64,000 nucleotides of DNA from Enhygromyxa salina (GCF_002994635.1 NZ_PVNL01000118.1:124001-188000); one strand, 5' to 3'; positions 48,549 through 56,990 are shown, counted from the stretch's first letter. Translations and numbers: made by a program. Notes: generated by a model not told the origin, from the sequence alone.

Positions 48549-49517
48549 GTGAAGCTGCGTCACACACTGGCCGGCCACGATGGCCAGGTCTTGTGCGCTC
48601 GGTTTGGACCGGAAGGTCGGCGCGCAGTGACAGGAGGGCGCGACAAGACCATCGCGGTCTGGTCGCTGCGCGGCGGCAAGCTCGAGCGCAGCCTCGAGGG
48701 CCATGAGCGCGCCGTCACCACGCTGGCGTTCACGGCCGCCAATGAGCTGGTCAGCGGCGACGCTGGCGGCGGACTGCGGGTGTGGTCGTGGCCACGCGGC
48801 AAGCTGCTGCTCGAGCTCGAAGAACACGTGGGCCCGGTGCTGACCCTGGGCAGCAACGCCGACGGCAGCCTGATCGCCTCGGGTGCGCGCGACGAGACCA
48901 TTTGCCTGTGGTCGCGCGAGACCGGCGAGCTGATCCATCGCTACGACGTGGGCCCGCGCGGCATGTCGTTCGTGTTCGCGGCGGATCAAGAGCACATCGT
49001 GTCGGGCCGCGGCGGGGACACACTCTGTTTTTGGTCGATCGAGACCGGCGAGCTCGCGTGGGAACAAGAGGCCGGGCCAGGTACGGTTGGCGCGCTCGAG
49101 CTCGACCGCGGCGGCGAGTGGGTCGTGTCTCGCGGGTGGCGGGGGCCGATCACGATCTGGTCGGCGTCGACCTGGGGCTATACGACGGTGCTGCCGATCG
49201 TGGAGAAGGGCCTCGGCGGGGCCGTGCTGCGGCCTGAGCACGAGCAGATCGTGTGTATCTACGAGGGTGGGATCGGGCTGTACGACGCCGAGACCGGGCA
49301 GTTGCTCGACAGCTTCGAGGTGCCGAGCAAGGGGATGTTCGATCTCGACGTGTCGCCTGACGGGCAATACGCGATCACGGCCTCGGCCGACGAGCTCGGG
49401 CGGGTCTTCGAGTTTGAGGAGCTCGAGGAATTCGAAGAGCCCGAGGACGAAGTCGAGGACGACGAGGAAGAAGACGAGGAAGAAGAAGACGAGGAAGAAG
49501 ACGACGACGACGACTGA
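48549..49517 (+). CDS. WD40-repeat protein with a strongly acidic tail
   Basis: A 322-residue cytoplasmic beta-propeller with about seven WD40-like repeats: HTLAGHDGQVLCARFGPEGR, TGGRDKTIAVWS, SGARDETICLWSRETGEL, TLCFWSIETGELAWE. The last 40 residues are nearly all Glu and Asp (the tail starts FEELEEFEEPEDE), an extreme charge that could bind basic proteins. GTG 48549 with GGAGGG upstream is preferred; the frame upstream holds no repeat. WD40 proteins are scaffolds; the partner is not shown. It converges with the ZIP-permease gene eleven bases away. Confidence 0.85.
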   Translation: MKLRHTLAGHDGQVLCARFGPEGRRAVTGGRDKTIAVWSLRGGKLERSLEGHERAVTTLAFTAANELVSGDAGGGLRVWSWPRGKLLLELEEHVGPVLTLGSNADGSLIASGARDETICLWSRETGELIHRYDVGPRGMSFVFAADQEHIVSGRGGDTLCFWSIETGELAWEQEAGPGTVGALELDRGGEWVVSRGWRGPITIWSASTWGYTTVLPIVEKGLGGAVLRPEHEQIVCIYEGGIGLYDAETGQLLDSFEVPSKGMFDLDVSPDGQYAITASADELGRVFEFEELEEFEEPEDEVEDDEEEDEEEEDEEEDDDDD

Positions 49518-49528
49518 GATGTCGTCCC

Positions 49529-51481
49529 TCAGTGAGCGCAGCAGCTGCTCGGCGGCTTCGGCTGGTCGTGGTGGTCATGATCGTCGTGGTGGTCATGATC
49601 GTCGTGATCGTCGTGATGTTCGTGATCATGATCATCATGATCATGATCATGATCATGCCCCCCGAGCTCCCAGAGCCGCCCGAGGAAGCCCCGCGGACCC
49701 TGCCGGACCAGCGAGGCCACGAACAACACCCCCAGCACCGCCGCGCTGGCGACCGCCAGCGGCCCGTGCTCACCATGCACATGCGCCACGCCAGCGTCCG
49801 CGCCCGCGCTCGGCCACACCAGGTTCACGCCCCACCCCAACCCCAGCACCGCGATGATCATCGCGCCCGCGAACGCCAGCGCGACCTTGCGCCCGTGTAG
49901 CTGCTCGAGCACGCCAAAGGTCGTCGCGTTCGTCGCCGGTCCGGTCAGCAAGAACGCCAGCGCCGCCCCGGGCGACAGACCCTTGGCGATCAGCACGGCG
50001 ACCAGCGGCGTGGCCCCGGTCGCGCACACGTAGACCGGCAGCCCGATCAGCCCAAACGCGACGACCTGCAGCATCGGCCCGAGCTTGGTGAAGAACGCTG
50101 CGTCGACGAACGGCTGGAGGAACGCCGCGACCAGCAGGCCAACGAGGATCCACGGTCCGGTGCTGTCGAGGATCCCCCCGTAGCCGGTGCGCAGGCCGTC
50201 GAGCAAGCGCTCGCGGATCGGCTTGGCTACCGCGGGCGCCAGATCCTGGTCGACCGCCGCGGCCTCGCTCGCTTGGGTCTCGCGCGCTCGGAGCTCGCGC
50301 CGCTCGACCCAGCCACCGACGGCAACCCCGATCACCAGCGCGAGCACGAACGCCACGCCGACCCGCAGCAGCGCCATGTCCATGCCCAGCAGCGGCACCG
50401 ACAACAACACGGCGTCGAGCCCCAGCTCGGGCGTGGCGACCAAGAACGCGAGCGCCGCCGTGGCCGGCACGCGCCGGTCGACCAGTGAGCGATAGACCGG
50501 CACCACCCCACACGAGCACAGCGGCAGCGGCAAGCCAAACACCACCCCGCGCAGCGCCTGCGTCGTCGCCCCGCCGCGGCGTAGCCACCGAGCCGGCGCC
50601 TCGCCCATCACGCTGCCGATCAACCCAGCCACGCCGTACGCGAGCAGCAGCGCTGGCGCGCTCTCGAGCAGCAGCTCCCAGAACGCCGCGACGATCTCCG
50701 CCCCGTGGCCATCTCGCGTGGCCGGAACCACGACCACGACGAACACCAGCGCGAGCCCCAGCAGCCCGCCCACGCCCGGCCAGTAGCGATGCTCCGCCGC
50801 CCGCCGCGACCGCGTGCTGCCGATCCCATGGCTGACCACGTGCAGCAGCAACCCGCCCACGAACGCCGCGAACACGCCAGCGACCCGGCTGTCGTCGAGC
50901 ACCGACGTGCTGCCCCCGAGCACGAACCCCAGCACCGTGGCCGTCGCGATCGTCACCAGCGCGATCACACCCGCGCGCTGCCCCGACTCGTCACCGTCGT
51001 CGGGGCTGGTCAGCATCCACCACACCGCCAGGCCCTCGGGCACGCGATGCAGCACGACCGCCCACTCCATCGCGTGACTGCCCGCGTGGACGTGACCACC
51101 GACCACCAGCGCGAGCCCATCGGTGAACGCGTGCAACGCCATCCCGATCAGCGCAGCCCAGGCCGCCGCCCGGTGCGTCGACTTGCCCCCGAACTTGCGC
51201 TCCGCGAGGTTGGGCAGCAGCACCCCGGCGACCACGGCCAGCAGCGCCGGCCAGCCCGCGAGCTCGACCCCGAGTGGAATGATCTCGAGCAGCGCGAGCC
51301 CGAGCACGGCCACGACGACCACCCCATCGAACAGCGAGTAGACCCGACCGTCGCGGCCGGCGAAGCGATAGATCAGCGGCCCGATGAACAGGGCCGCGAT
51401 GCTGGCGATCAGCACGTACCCGCCGTTCTCGGCGATCTCGGAGATCCCGGAGATCCCGGCGAGCATGGGCAGGTCGAGCAT
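49529..51481 (-). CDS. Fusion of a ZIP-like metal transporter and an SO_0444/ArsP-type permease
   Basis: A 650-residue inner-membrane protein. The N-terminal half has eight or so helices with ZIP metal-binding motifs: LHAFTDGLALVVGG (His, Asp in helix 4) and VVLHRVPEGLAVWW (HxxPEG in helix 5). The C-terminal half (from about residue 270) is a permease of the DUF318/SO_0444 group: LPLPLCSCGVVPVYRSL with a CSC motif, and CATGATPLVAVLIAKGLS with GPATNATTF. The tail is His/Asp-rich (about 40 residues) and ends in SSCCAH, which could bind zinc or copper in the cytoplasm. ZIP proteins usually import and SO_0444 proteins export metals, so the fusion is unusual. ATG 51481. Confidence 0.85.
   Translation of the reverse strand: MLDLPMLAGISGISEIAENGGYVLIASIAALFIGPLIYRFAGRDGRVYSLFDGVVVVAVLGLALLEIIPLGVELAGWPALLAVVAGVLLPNLAERKFGGKSTHRAAAWAALIGMALHAFTDGLALVVGGHVHAGSHAMEWAVVLHRVPEGLAVWWMLTSPDDGDESGQRAGVIALVTIATATVLGFVLGGSTSVLDDSRVAGVFAAFVGGLLLHVVSHGIGSTRSRRAAEHRYWPGVGGLLGLALVFVVVVVPATRDGHGAEIVAAFWELLLESAPALLLAYGVAGLIGSVMGEAPARWLRRGGATTQALRGVVFGLPLPLCSCGVVPVYRSLVDRRVPATAALAFLVATPELGLDAVLLSVPLLGMDMALLRVGVAFVLALVIGVAVGGWVERRELRARETQASEAAAVDQDLAPAVAKPIRERLLDGLRTGYGGILDSTGPWILVGLLVAAFLQPFVDAAFFTKLGPMLQVVAFGLIGLPVYVCATGATPLVAVLIAKGLSPGAALAFLLTGPATNATTFGVLEQLHGRKVALAFAGAMIIAVLGLGWGVNLVWPSAGADAGVAHVHGEHGPLAVASAAVLGVLFVASLVRQGPRGFLGRLWELGGHDHDHDHDDHDHEHHDDHDDHDHHDDHDHHDQPKPPSSCCAH
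49564..49657 (-). repeat. Low-complexity repeat coding the His/Asp tail
   Basis: Runs of GAT/GAC and CAT/CAC codons on the minus strand (plus-strand GTCGTG and ATCATG units) code the metal-binding tail of the ZIP-permease fusion; they are prone to length changes by slippage. Confidence 0.85.
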
Positions 51482-51580
51482 CGGCCGCGGAGCATAGCCG
51501 ATCGCGTTTGCCCCCTACAGCGCGCCTGCGCAGCCAGATAACCTGTGGAAAGTCGCGCGCAGCCCGACGCGGGCAACGCG

Positions 51581-51988
51581 TCAACGCAGCAGCGCCACAT
51601 ACTCGAGGACCTCGAAGTCGCGCTCGAGCCTGGGCTCCCACACGCGGCTGCGCCGGCCGAGGCTGCGCGCCCGCACCCGCTCGCCCAGGCCGGGCGGCTC
51701 GCCATCCAGCGCGACCCAGCGCAGCTGCGTGTGCGGGGTCAGCCACGGCGCGGCGCTGTCATGGATAATCGACAGGCGCAGGTACACGTAGCCCCCGGTG
51801 TCGAGCCGCTCGACCACCTCGCCCTCGAGCACCGCTCGCTCCCGCAGGTCGATCCGCTCGACCACCACTCCGCCGGGCCCGCGCTCCCCAACCGCCCCCG
51901 ACTCACAGCCGCATGCTCCCAGCGCGAGGCCGAGCCAGCTGGCCAGGATCGCGAGAGTCGCTGGACGCGGGGGGCAGCGCACGCTCAT
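51581..51988 (-). CDS. Lipoprotein with OB-fold-like domain
   Basis: A 135-residue lipoprotein. ATG 51988 opens the signal TLAILASWLGLALGAC with lipobox LGAC. The mature part looks like a small OB barrel: VLEGEVVERLDTGGYVYLRL, TQLRWVALDGEPPGLGERVR and a final RDFEVLEYVAL, like the NrfJ/periplasmic OB-fold lipoproteins. No catalytic residues are visible. It is divergent from the CAP-domain gene and follows the ZIP-permease fusion across 100 bases, being upstream of it on the same strand. Confidence 0.68.
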   Translation of the reverse strand: MSVRCPPRPATLAILASWLGLALGACGCESGAVGERGPGGVVVERIDLRERAVLEGEVVERLDTGGYVYLRLSIIHDSAAPWLTPHTQLRWVALDGEPPGLGERVRARSLGRRSRVWEPRLERDFEVLEYVALLR

Positions 51989-52136
51989 CCAACACCCCTG
52001 GTCGGTGACAGTGTCACCCGCGCTGCGCCAGGCGTTCACAGGGGATCCCCCGCTCACGCTGCGCCGCGGCCCCGGGGACCCCGGCGTTTTTTACTCGCGC
52101 GAGAAGCTGTTGGGCTCGGTACACGTCGAGCCATCC

Positions 52137-52883
52137 ATGCACGCACGCCCGAGCACCCAGCGTAAGTCGACCCCTGCCCTCATGGCGCTGGCGATCGTCC
52201 TCACCGCTGGGTGCGCGCAGCCACAGCAGTCGGCCCCCGCGCCCGTGCAGCCCGGACACTCACTCGAGAGCTCGGGCTTTGTCGCGTCTAGTCGCCACTC
52301 GCGTGAGGCGACTGGCAACCATCACGATCTCCGACGCGCGACCACGCCCGCCCGGCGCCACCGTGGGCACACCGATCCGCCAACCCCATCGCCAAGCCCC
52401 ACCCCATCGCCGTCGCCAACCCCAGCACCAACCCCAGCCAGTGACCCGTTCGCCGACGGCTTCGTCGCCGCTCACAACCTTCACCGGGCCCGCGTCTCGC
52501 CGGCCGCAAACCCGCCGTTGCCCTCCGTTCGTTGGTCGAGGCAGCTCGCAGCCACCGCGCAGGCCTGGGCAGATCGCTGCGACTTCGAACACAGCCAAAA
52601 TTCGTACGGCGAGAACCTGAGCGCGCGCTCGCACATGGCCCAACCCGAACAGATCGTCGCCAGCTGGGCCGCCGAGAGCGAGCACTTCAACTACGCCAGC
52701 AACCGCTGCGCCGCCGGGCAGGTGTGCGGGCACTACACCCAAGTCGTCTGGCGTGACTCGACCGAGATCGGCTGCGCCGTCGCGCGGTGCTCGAGCAACA
52801 GTCCGTTTGGCGGGGGCGAGTGGTTCATGGCCGTCTGCAACTACTCCCCTGCAGGCAACTACACAGGCGAGCGCCCCTACTGA
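52137..52883 (+). CDS. CAP/SCP-domain lipoprotein
   Basis: A 248-residue exported protein. ATG 52137 starts the signal PALMALAIVLTAGC with lipobox LTAGC. A Pro/Ser/Thr-rich linker (PTPSPSPTPSPSPTPAPTP) precedes the CAP domain (about 105-248) of the cysteine-rich secretory / PR-1 family: GFVAAHNLHRARVSP, CDFEHSQNSYGENL (metal and active His/Glu), GHYTQVVWRDSTEIGCA and VCNYSPAGNYTGERPY. Both His and both Glu of the cavity are present. Such proteins bind sterols or lipids or act on extracellular partners; the target here is unknown. The frame is open far upstream but that part has no signal. Confidence 0.92.
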   Translation: MHARPSTQRKSTPALMALAIVLTAGCAQPQQSAPAPVQPGHSLESSGFVASSRHSREATGNHHDLRRATTPARRHRGHTDPPTPSPSPTPSPSPTPAPTPASDPFADGFVAAHNLHRARVSPAANPPLPSVRWSRQLAATAQAWADRCDFEHSQNSYGENLSARSHMAQPEQIVASWAAESEHFNYASNRCAAGQVCGHYTQVVWRDSTEIGCAVARCSSNSPFGGGEWFMAVCNYSPAGNYTGERPY

Positions 52884-52955
52884 CTCCCACGGCACATCGC
52901 GGTCGATTTTGCGTGGGTCCGTGCGCGGACACCTAGTTGGTGCCAAGCTCTTGCG

Positions 52956-53330
52956 GTGCCGCCTCTCGTCCTCGCGCTGATCGACTCCGTGTTCGCGCTC
53001 GCGCTGCACCACGACGAGCGCGCCCGCCGGGCCAACCCAGACCGCGAGTCGGCGACGGTCCGGGCCAAGATCACCGGTCCAGAACAGAACAGTCCCGCAC
53101 CCGGCGGCCTGCGGGTGCGCGTGACCGTGACCCCGAAGACCAAGCCAGCCAAGCGCGTCAGCTTCCACATCGATCTGGAAGAGGAGCGGCTGCTCGCCCA
53201 CGAGCTGGCCCTGGCCGAGCTCCCCCTCGATCGCAGCGGCCTCGCGCGCTTGATCGGCGAGCTCGAGGCCTGGTGTTACGCTCAGATTCCGCTCGAGGCG
53301 GCGCCCAACGCCGGGGTCGCGGAGCAGTAG
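52956..53330 (+). CDS. Hypothetical protein
   Basis: A 124-residue protein of no recognised family. GTG 52956 begins a hydrophobic stretch (PLVLALIDSVFALALHH), perhaps a short amphipathic helix rather than a signal. The rest has a strand-rich section (GGLRVRVTVTPKTKPAKRVS) and helices (LEEERLLAHELALAELPLDR). It ends eight bases before the stop of the convergent Mpo1-like gene. Composition and codon use are normal for this genome, which is the main support. Confidence 0.55.
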   Translation: MPPLVLALIDSVFALALHHDERARRANPDRESATVRAKITGPEQNSPAPGGLRVRVTVTPKTKPAKRVSFHIDLEEERLLAHELALAELPLDRSGLARLIGELEAWCYAQIPLEAAPNAGVAEQ

Positions 53331-53337
53331 CCGCGGG

Positions 53338-53793
53338 TCAGTACCCAATGCCGACGCGGCGGTACAGGGCCGCCAGCAGCCACATGGGACCGATCATCAA
53401 GAACTGCAGATCCTCGAAGAACGACGGCTTTTGGCCTTCGATCTTGTGACCGATGAACTGGAAGATCCACGCGATCACGAAGATCCCCAGCGAGCTGGCC
53501 CACAGCGGGATCGGCAGCCCCGCCAAGCCCTGAACCAGCACCAACATCACCCCGCTGACCGCGGCCATGCCGATCGCCAGCGGGATCGAGATCAGCGCGT
53601 AGTATCCGACCGCCCCGATCGCCAGCAGCGTGCCCCAGTGCAGCCACGGGGACTCGAAAGGCGTCGGCACAGCGGCGAGCAGGCCAAAGATGCTCAGCAC
53701 GATCGCGGGGATGCAGACCCAGTGGATCGTCTTGTTGGTCGGGTTCTGATGACTCTGTCCGTAGGCGTCGAGCCACTCTTGTGCAGTTCGCAT
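53338..53793 (-). CDS. Mpo1-like (DUF962) membrane protein
   Basis: A 151-residue inner-membrane protein with four helices, of the YGL010w/Mpo1 family. In yeast Mpo1 is a 2-hydroxy-fatty-acid dioxygenase. Family motifs: YGQSHQNPTNKTIHWVCIP (HxxxxN and the HW His) and FQFIGHKIEGQKPSFFEDLQ near the C terminus with further conserved His and Glu. Length fits bacterial members. It is the gene behind the TetR regulator (15 bases), so it is very likely co-transcribed with and controlled by it, linking the regulator to fatty-acid or lipid metabolism. Confidence 0.9.
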   Translation of the reverse strand: MRTAQEWLDAYGQSHQNPTNKTIHWVCIPAIVLSIFGLLAAVPTPFESPWLHWGTLLAIGAVGYYALISIPLAIGMAAVSGVMLVLVQGLAGLPIPLWASSLGIFVIAWIFQFIGHKIEGQKPSFFEDLQFLMIGPMWLLAALYRRVGIGY

Positions 53794-53808
53794 GATCGTT
53801 CGTCTCCT

Positions 53809-54504
53809 TCAGTCAGACAGCCCGGCGTCTTCGGCGGGCAACAAGAACGTGGTGAGCATGTGCTCGAGGTCGGCGCCGACCCGATCGGGGTTCGTCTCGC
53901 CCGGCCACAGATCGCCCCAGATCACCGTCTCGCGCAGAAACCCGGCGGCCATCAAGAACGCCGAGCGGACCAGCAGCTGCGCGTTGCCGGGGCGAAAATC
54001 CGCGCGCTTGCTCAGCCACACCGCGGTCACGCGCTGCATCAGCGCCGCGTTCAGCTCACGGGCATGAGCCGCAAACGCGGCGCTGCGCCGGGCCTCGACG
54101 ATGATCGCCCGGATCGCCCCTCGCCGCGCGCGGTGCATCTCCACCATCTCGCGGGCGTTGATCCCAAGCAGCTCGCGCAGCTCGAGATCGACGAAGCGCT
54201 CGCGCGCGAACGCCTGATCGATCTGCGCCACGATCCCCGCGTACACGCGCGCGCGCAGGTGCTCGAGCAGCGCGTCCTTGTTGCCCACGCGATCGTAGAA
54301 GGTACCCACCGCGACGCCGGCCTGCTTGCAGACCTCGCTCACGGTGATCTCCTCGAAGGTCTTGGTCTCGAGCAGCTCGTCGAGCGCCTCGATGATGCGC
54401 TCGAGGCTGCGCTGGCTGCGAAGCTGACGCGCAGGACGAAGCTTGCCGGTCCGCCGCAGCGTCTCGGTCTCGACTCCGATCTGGGGTTTGCTCGCGCTCG
54501 CCAT
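53809..54504 (-). CDS. TetR-family transcriptional regulator
   Basis: A 231-residue repressor-type protein. The N-terminal HTH is clear: RSLERIIEALDELLETKTFE, ITVSEVCKQAGVAVGTFYDR, KDALLEHL. The C-terminal ligand-binding helices are not assignable to a subgroup. ATG 54504 is used; the longer frame from 54564 would overlap the operator. A 26-base dyad lies immediately before the start, and the Mpo1-like gene follows at 15 bases, so it probably controls itself and that gene, and perhaps argG, which starts 171 bases away in the other direction. Confidence 0.92.
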   Translation of the reverse strand: MASASKPQIGVETETLRRTGKLRPARQLRSQRSLERIIEALDELLETKTFEEITVSEVCKQAGVAVGTFYDRVGNKDALLEHLRARVYAGIVAQIDQAFARERFVDLELRELLGINAREMVEMHRARRGAIRAIIVEARRSAAFAAHARELNAALMQRVTAVWLSKRADFRPGNAQLLVRSAFLMAAGFLRETVIWGDLWPGETNPDRVGADLEHMLTTFLLPAEDAGLSD

Positions 54505-54505
54505 G

Positions 54506-54531
54506 AACCGAACCTGAACTCGGATTCGGTT
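54506..54531 (-). promoter_or_regulatory. Dyad operator candidate of the TetR gene
   Basis: AACCGAA at 54506-54512 is mirrored by TTCGGTT at 54525-54531 with further partial symmetry inside, directly in front of the tetR start codon; typical size for a TetR operator. Confidence 0.55.
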
Positions 54532-54639
54532 TATAGAGACACCGTCACCCGGCGTCAAGACCATTCATCGAGACCTGCATATATGCAGAAAGCTGCATGA
54601 ACATCTCACCCAAGGCCCCAAAATTCCGCAATTCCGAGA

Positions 54640-54668
54640 TTGGACGGATGCGGGTCAGCATGTAGCGT
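54640..54668 (+). promoter_or_regulatory. Promoter of argG, likely leaderless
   Basis: TTGGAC (54640-54645), 17 bases, TAGCGT (54663-54668), then seven bases to the GTG start at 54676. Confidence 0.65.
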
Positions 54669-54675
54669 CTGCGCC

Positions 54676-55908
54676 GTGCTGCTCCACCAACTCGAGGGAA
54701 AAAAAGTCGGGATCTGCGTCTCTGGCGGGCTCGACAGCAAGACCGTGGCGACCCGGCTCAAGCAGGCCGGCGTCGAGTGCATCAGCTTCGTCGCTGACCT
54801 CGCGCAGCCCGACGAGAGCGACATTGAACACGTGCGCGAGAAGATGCGCCCGACCGGTGTCGAGACCGTGATCGTCGACCTCAAGCAGGACATGGCGCGC
54901 GCGTGCTTCCGCATGATCCGAACCCAGGCGATGTACGACGGCGGGTACTGGAACACGACCGGCATCGCCCGCGCGGTCACGGTTCACGGACTGCTCGGCC
55001 CGATGCGCGACCGCGGCTGCACCGTGCTCGCCCACGGCGCGACCGGCCGCGGCAACGATCAGCTCCGCTTCGAGCGCTACACCAACGTGCTCGCCCCGAC
55101 CATGAAGGTCTACGCGCCATGGCGCGACCCGGGTCTGCTCGAGCAATTTCCCGGGCGCAAGCAGATGATCGAATTCCTGTCCACGCAGGGGATCGAGGTC
55201 GACCTCGGCCCGCGCAAGCGCTACTCGACCGACGCCAACCTGGCCGGCCTCTCGCACGAAGCCGAGGATCTCGAGGATCTCGAGACCCCCATGAGCATCG
55301 TCGAGCCGATGATGTGCGTGTGGCCCGAGGCCGCCCCCGACAAGGTCGAGACCGTCTCGCTGCGGTTCCAGAAGGGCGACTGCGTGGCGATCAACGGCGA
55401 GTCGCTCGACCCGCTGCAATGCATGTACAAGGCCAACGAGATCGGCGGTCGCAACGGCATCGGCATGCGCAACGCCCTCGAGAACCGGATCATCGGCACC
55501 AAGAGCCGCGGTGTGTACGAGGCGCCCGGCCTCGAGCTGCTCGGGACTGGCCTGCGCTCGGTCTACCAGGCCGTCATGGATCGCCGCTCGACCCAGCTGT
55601 TCCACACCATGTCGCAGAACTATGCCCAGCAGATCTACGACGGGCGGCTCTATGATCCGCAGGCTCGGGCGATCCTGGCCGCCGTCGACGTGCTCGCCGA
55701 GTACGCCAGCGCGACCGTCGAGCTGGGGCTCTATAAGGGTAATGTGTTCTTTCGGGCGCTGCGCGACTGTCCGCACTCGCTGTACAACCCGGCGGATGCG
55801 TCGATGGAGGCGAGTGATGGGTTGAACCCGGTTAGCTCGCAGGGGTTTGTCGAGGTTCAGCGGGTCGAGGCGATTGCGCTCGCGAACGCTGGGCAGATCA
55901 TCGACTAG
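54676..55908 (+). CDS. argG: Argininosuccinate synthase
   Basis: A 410-residue enzyme of arginine synthesis that joins citrulline and aspartate using ATP. Motifs: VGICVSGGLDSKTV (pyrophosphate loop SGGLDS), HGATGRGNDQLRFE (aspartate and citrulline site), YSTDANLAGLSHEAE. Length and order are normal for the family. GTG 54676 is chosen because a well-spaced promoter ends seven bases before it; the frame upstream reads into the promoter. No other arg gene is close. It is divergent from the TetR gene. Confidence 0.95.
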   Translation: MLLHQLEGKKVGICVSGGLDSKTVATRLKQAGVECISFVADLAQPDESDIEHVREKMRPTGVETVIVDLKQDMARACFRMIRTQAMYDGGYWNTTGIARAVTVHGLLGPMRDRGCTVLAHGATGRGNDQLRFERYTNVLAPTMKVYAPWRDPGLLEQFPGRKQMIEFLSTQGIEVDLGPRKRYSTDANLAGLSHEAEDLEDLETPMSIVEPMMCVWPEAAPDKVETVSLRFQKGDCVAINGESLDPLQCMYKANEIGGRNGIGMRNALENRIIGTKSRGVYEAPGLELLGTGLRSVYQAVMDRRSTQLFHTMSQNYAQQIYDGRLYDPQARAILAAVDVLAEYASATVELGLYKGNVFFRALRDCPHSLYNPADASMEASDGLNPVSSQGFVEVQRVEAIALANAGQIID

Positions 55909-56040
55909 GAACACCGATCCGTTCGAAGTCGCGCCGTCAGATGCGTCGTTGCGCGCCGGCCACGATCTACGTGGCCAACTCGGCCTTGCGCTGACAGTCC
56001 GGCGACTGCAGCCGCTGCGCGTCTAGTCGCTTCGCTCCTC

Positions 56041-56072
56041 GGGGCCGCTGTACGCCTCACGTATGCGGCCCC
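56041..56072 (+). terminator. Strong GC hairpin downstream of argG
   Basis: GGGGCCGC at 56041-56048 pairs with GCGGCCCC at 56065-56072, and TACG with CGTA inside. It lies 130 bases after the argG stop and has no T-run, so a terminator role is only possible. Confidence 0.35.
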
Positions 56073-56163
56073 CTGGAACGCGGCCGGCAACGCGTGCAAC
56101 CGGCAACGAACCTTGCACCGACGCTGTCGTTGCTGTAGCGTTTTCACGAACGGATCTTTGCTC

Positions 56164-56565
56164 ATGACAAACGTTCGCAATTTGTACAAGAAACACTACC
56201 GCACCCTCATCACGCTGACAATCGCAGCTTTCGTCCTGGGGATTTCGCCCCTCGCTTCAGCAGACGACAGTGCTCGAAGGAAGAAAATTGTCGAATGCAT
56301 CAACAAGGAATTGGAGATGAACAACAGTGGGTGCGAGGGTTGTCGCCTAACGACGAAACAATTGACCATACTCACCAAAATCGTCGACGCCGAGATCATG
56401 AAAGCGCCTCTCAAAAAGCCCACACCGGAGGAAGAGCAGGCAATTCTCAAGAAAATTGAGGACGCAGCAAAAGCACAGCTCGGGGAGGTACCCACGGAGA
56501 CGCTCGACAAGGTCATGACTGAGGTCAAGAAGAGCGCGACACGCTGTACCAAGGAAGCAGTGTAG
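56164..56565 (+). CDS. Secreted hypothetical protein of low GC
   Basis: A 133-residue exported protein. ATG 56164 opens a basic, then hydrophobic signal (TLITLTIAAFVLGISPLASA) with an ASA cleavage site. The mature part is a Lys/Glu-rich helical protein with three or four cysteines (VECINKELEM, GCEGCRLTTK, TRCTKEAV) and no family seen. The gene is clearly AT-richer and uses codons such as AAA, AAT and CAA that are rare in its neighbours, a sign of acquisition from outside. It stands alone behind argG. Confidence 0.65.
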   Translation: MTNVRNLYKKHYRTLITLTIAAFVLGISPLASADDSARRKKIVECINKELEMNNSGCEGCRLTTKQLTILTKIVDAEIMKAPLKKPTPEEEQAILKKIEDAAKAQLGEVPTETLDKVMTEVKKSATRCTKEAV

Positions 56566-56717
56566 CTGTTCACGCCGCGCTCACACACAGCAGACCTGCC
56601 TCTGCTCGGGTCGAGGGTGTACATCCCCAGATTGAGGGCATTGAGCGGGACGAAATACGGTGAACGCGCGAGATCACTCGAGCCTAATGCGGGCAGCTCG
56701 GCGTTGAGCTGCCCGCC

Positions 56718-56903
56718 GTGCCCAAGGTCATCTCGGGTAGAGGCTGGCGACCAGCGTGTCTGAAGATCGACTCGGACCTCAACCCGTCGCAGCTGTCCGT
56801 GCGGGATCAAGCGCGATGGCCGGAGCTGGTCGCGGAAACGGCCGATGCGACGCGCCTGACGACGATGCTGGCCCAGCGCCTGCGGACGGCCCCGCAGCTG
56901 TAG
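56718..56903 (+). CDS. Possible short gene or C-terminal fragment
   Basis: A 61-codon frame from a GTG, ending in RWPELVAETADATRLTTMLA then QRLRTAPQL, reads as natural protein in its second half only. It may be the tail of a lost gene. Weak support; the rest of the 508 bases between the secreted protein and the propeller lipoprotein holds no gene but has a tandem repeat at 56941-56990. Confidence 0.25.
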   Translation: MPKVISGRGWRPACLKIDSDLNPSQLSVRDQARWPELVAETADATRLTTMLAQRLRTAPQL

Positions 56904-56940
56904 CAACACCCACGCTCGAACAAGCCGCAGTCGGCGATGA

Positions 56941-56990
56941 GCCGCGATGGGCCGCGATGGGCCGCGATGGGCCACGGTGGGCCACGGTGG
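56941..56990 (+). repeat. Five 10-bp tandem repeats
   Basis: Three units GCCGCGATGG and two units GCCACGGTGG in direct succession, upstream of the propeller lipoprotein gene. Non-coding. Confidence 0.95.

Noticed and set aside
49564-49657. CRISPR-like or regulatory short repeats
   Set aside because: The repeats are irregular His and Asp codons in the permease tail; there are no spacers of constant length.
55917-56157. 10-bp inverted repeat GATCCGTTCG / CGAACGGATC as ends of a small mobile element
   Set aside because: No target-site duplication, no transposase and no second copy was seen; ten bases can match by chance over this distance.
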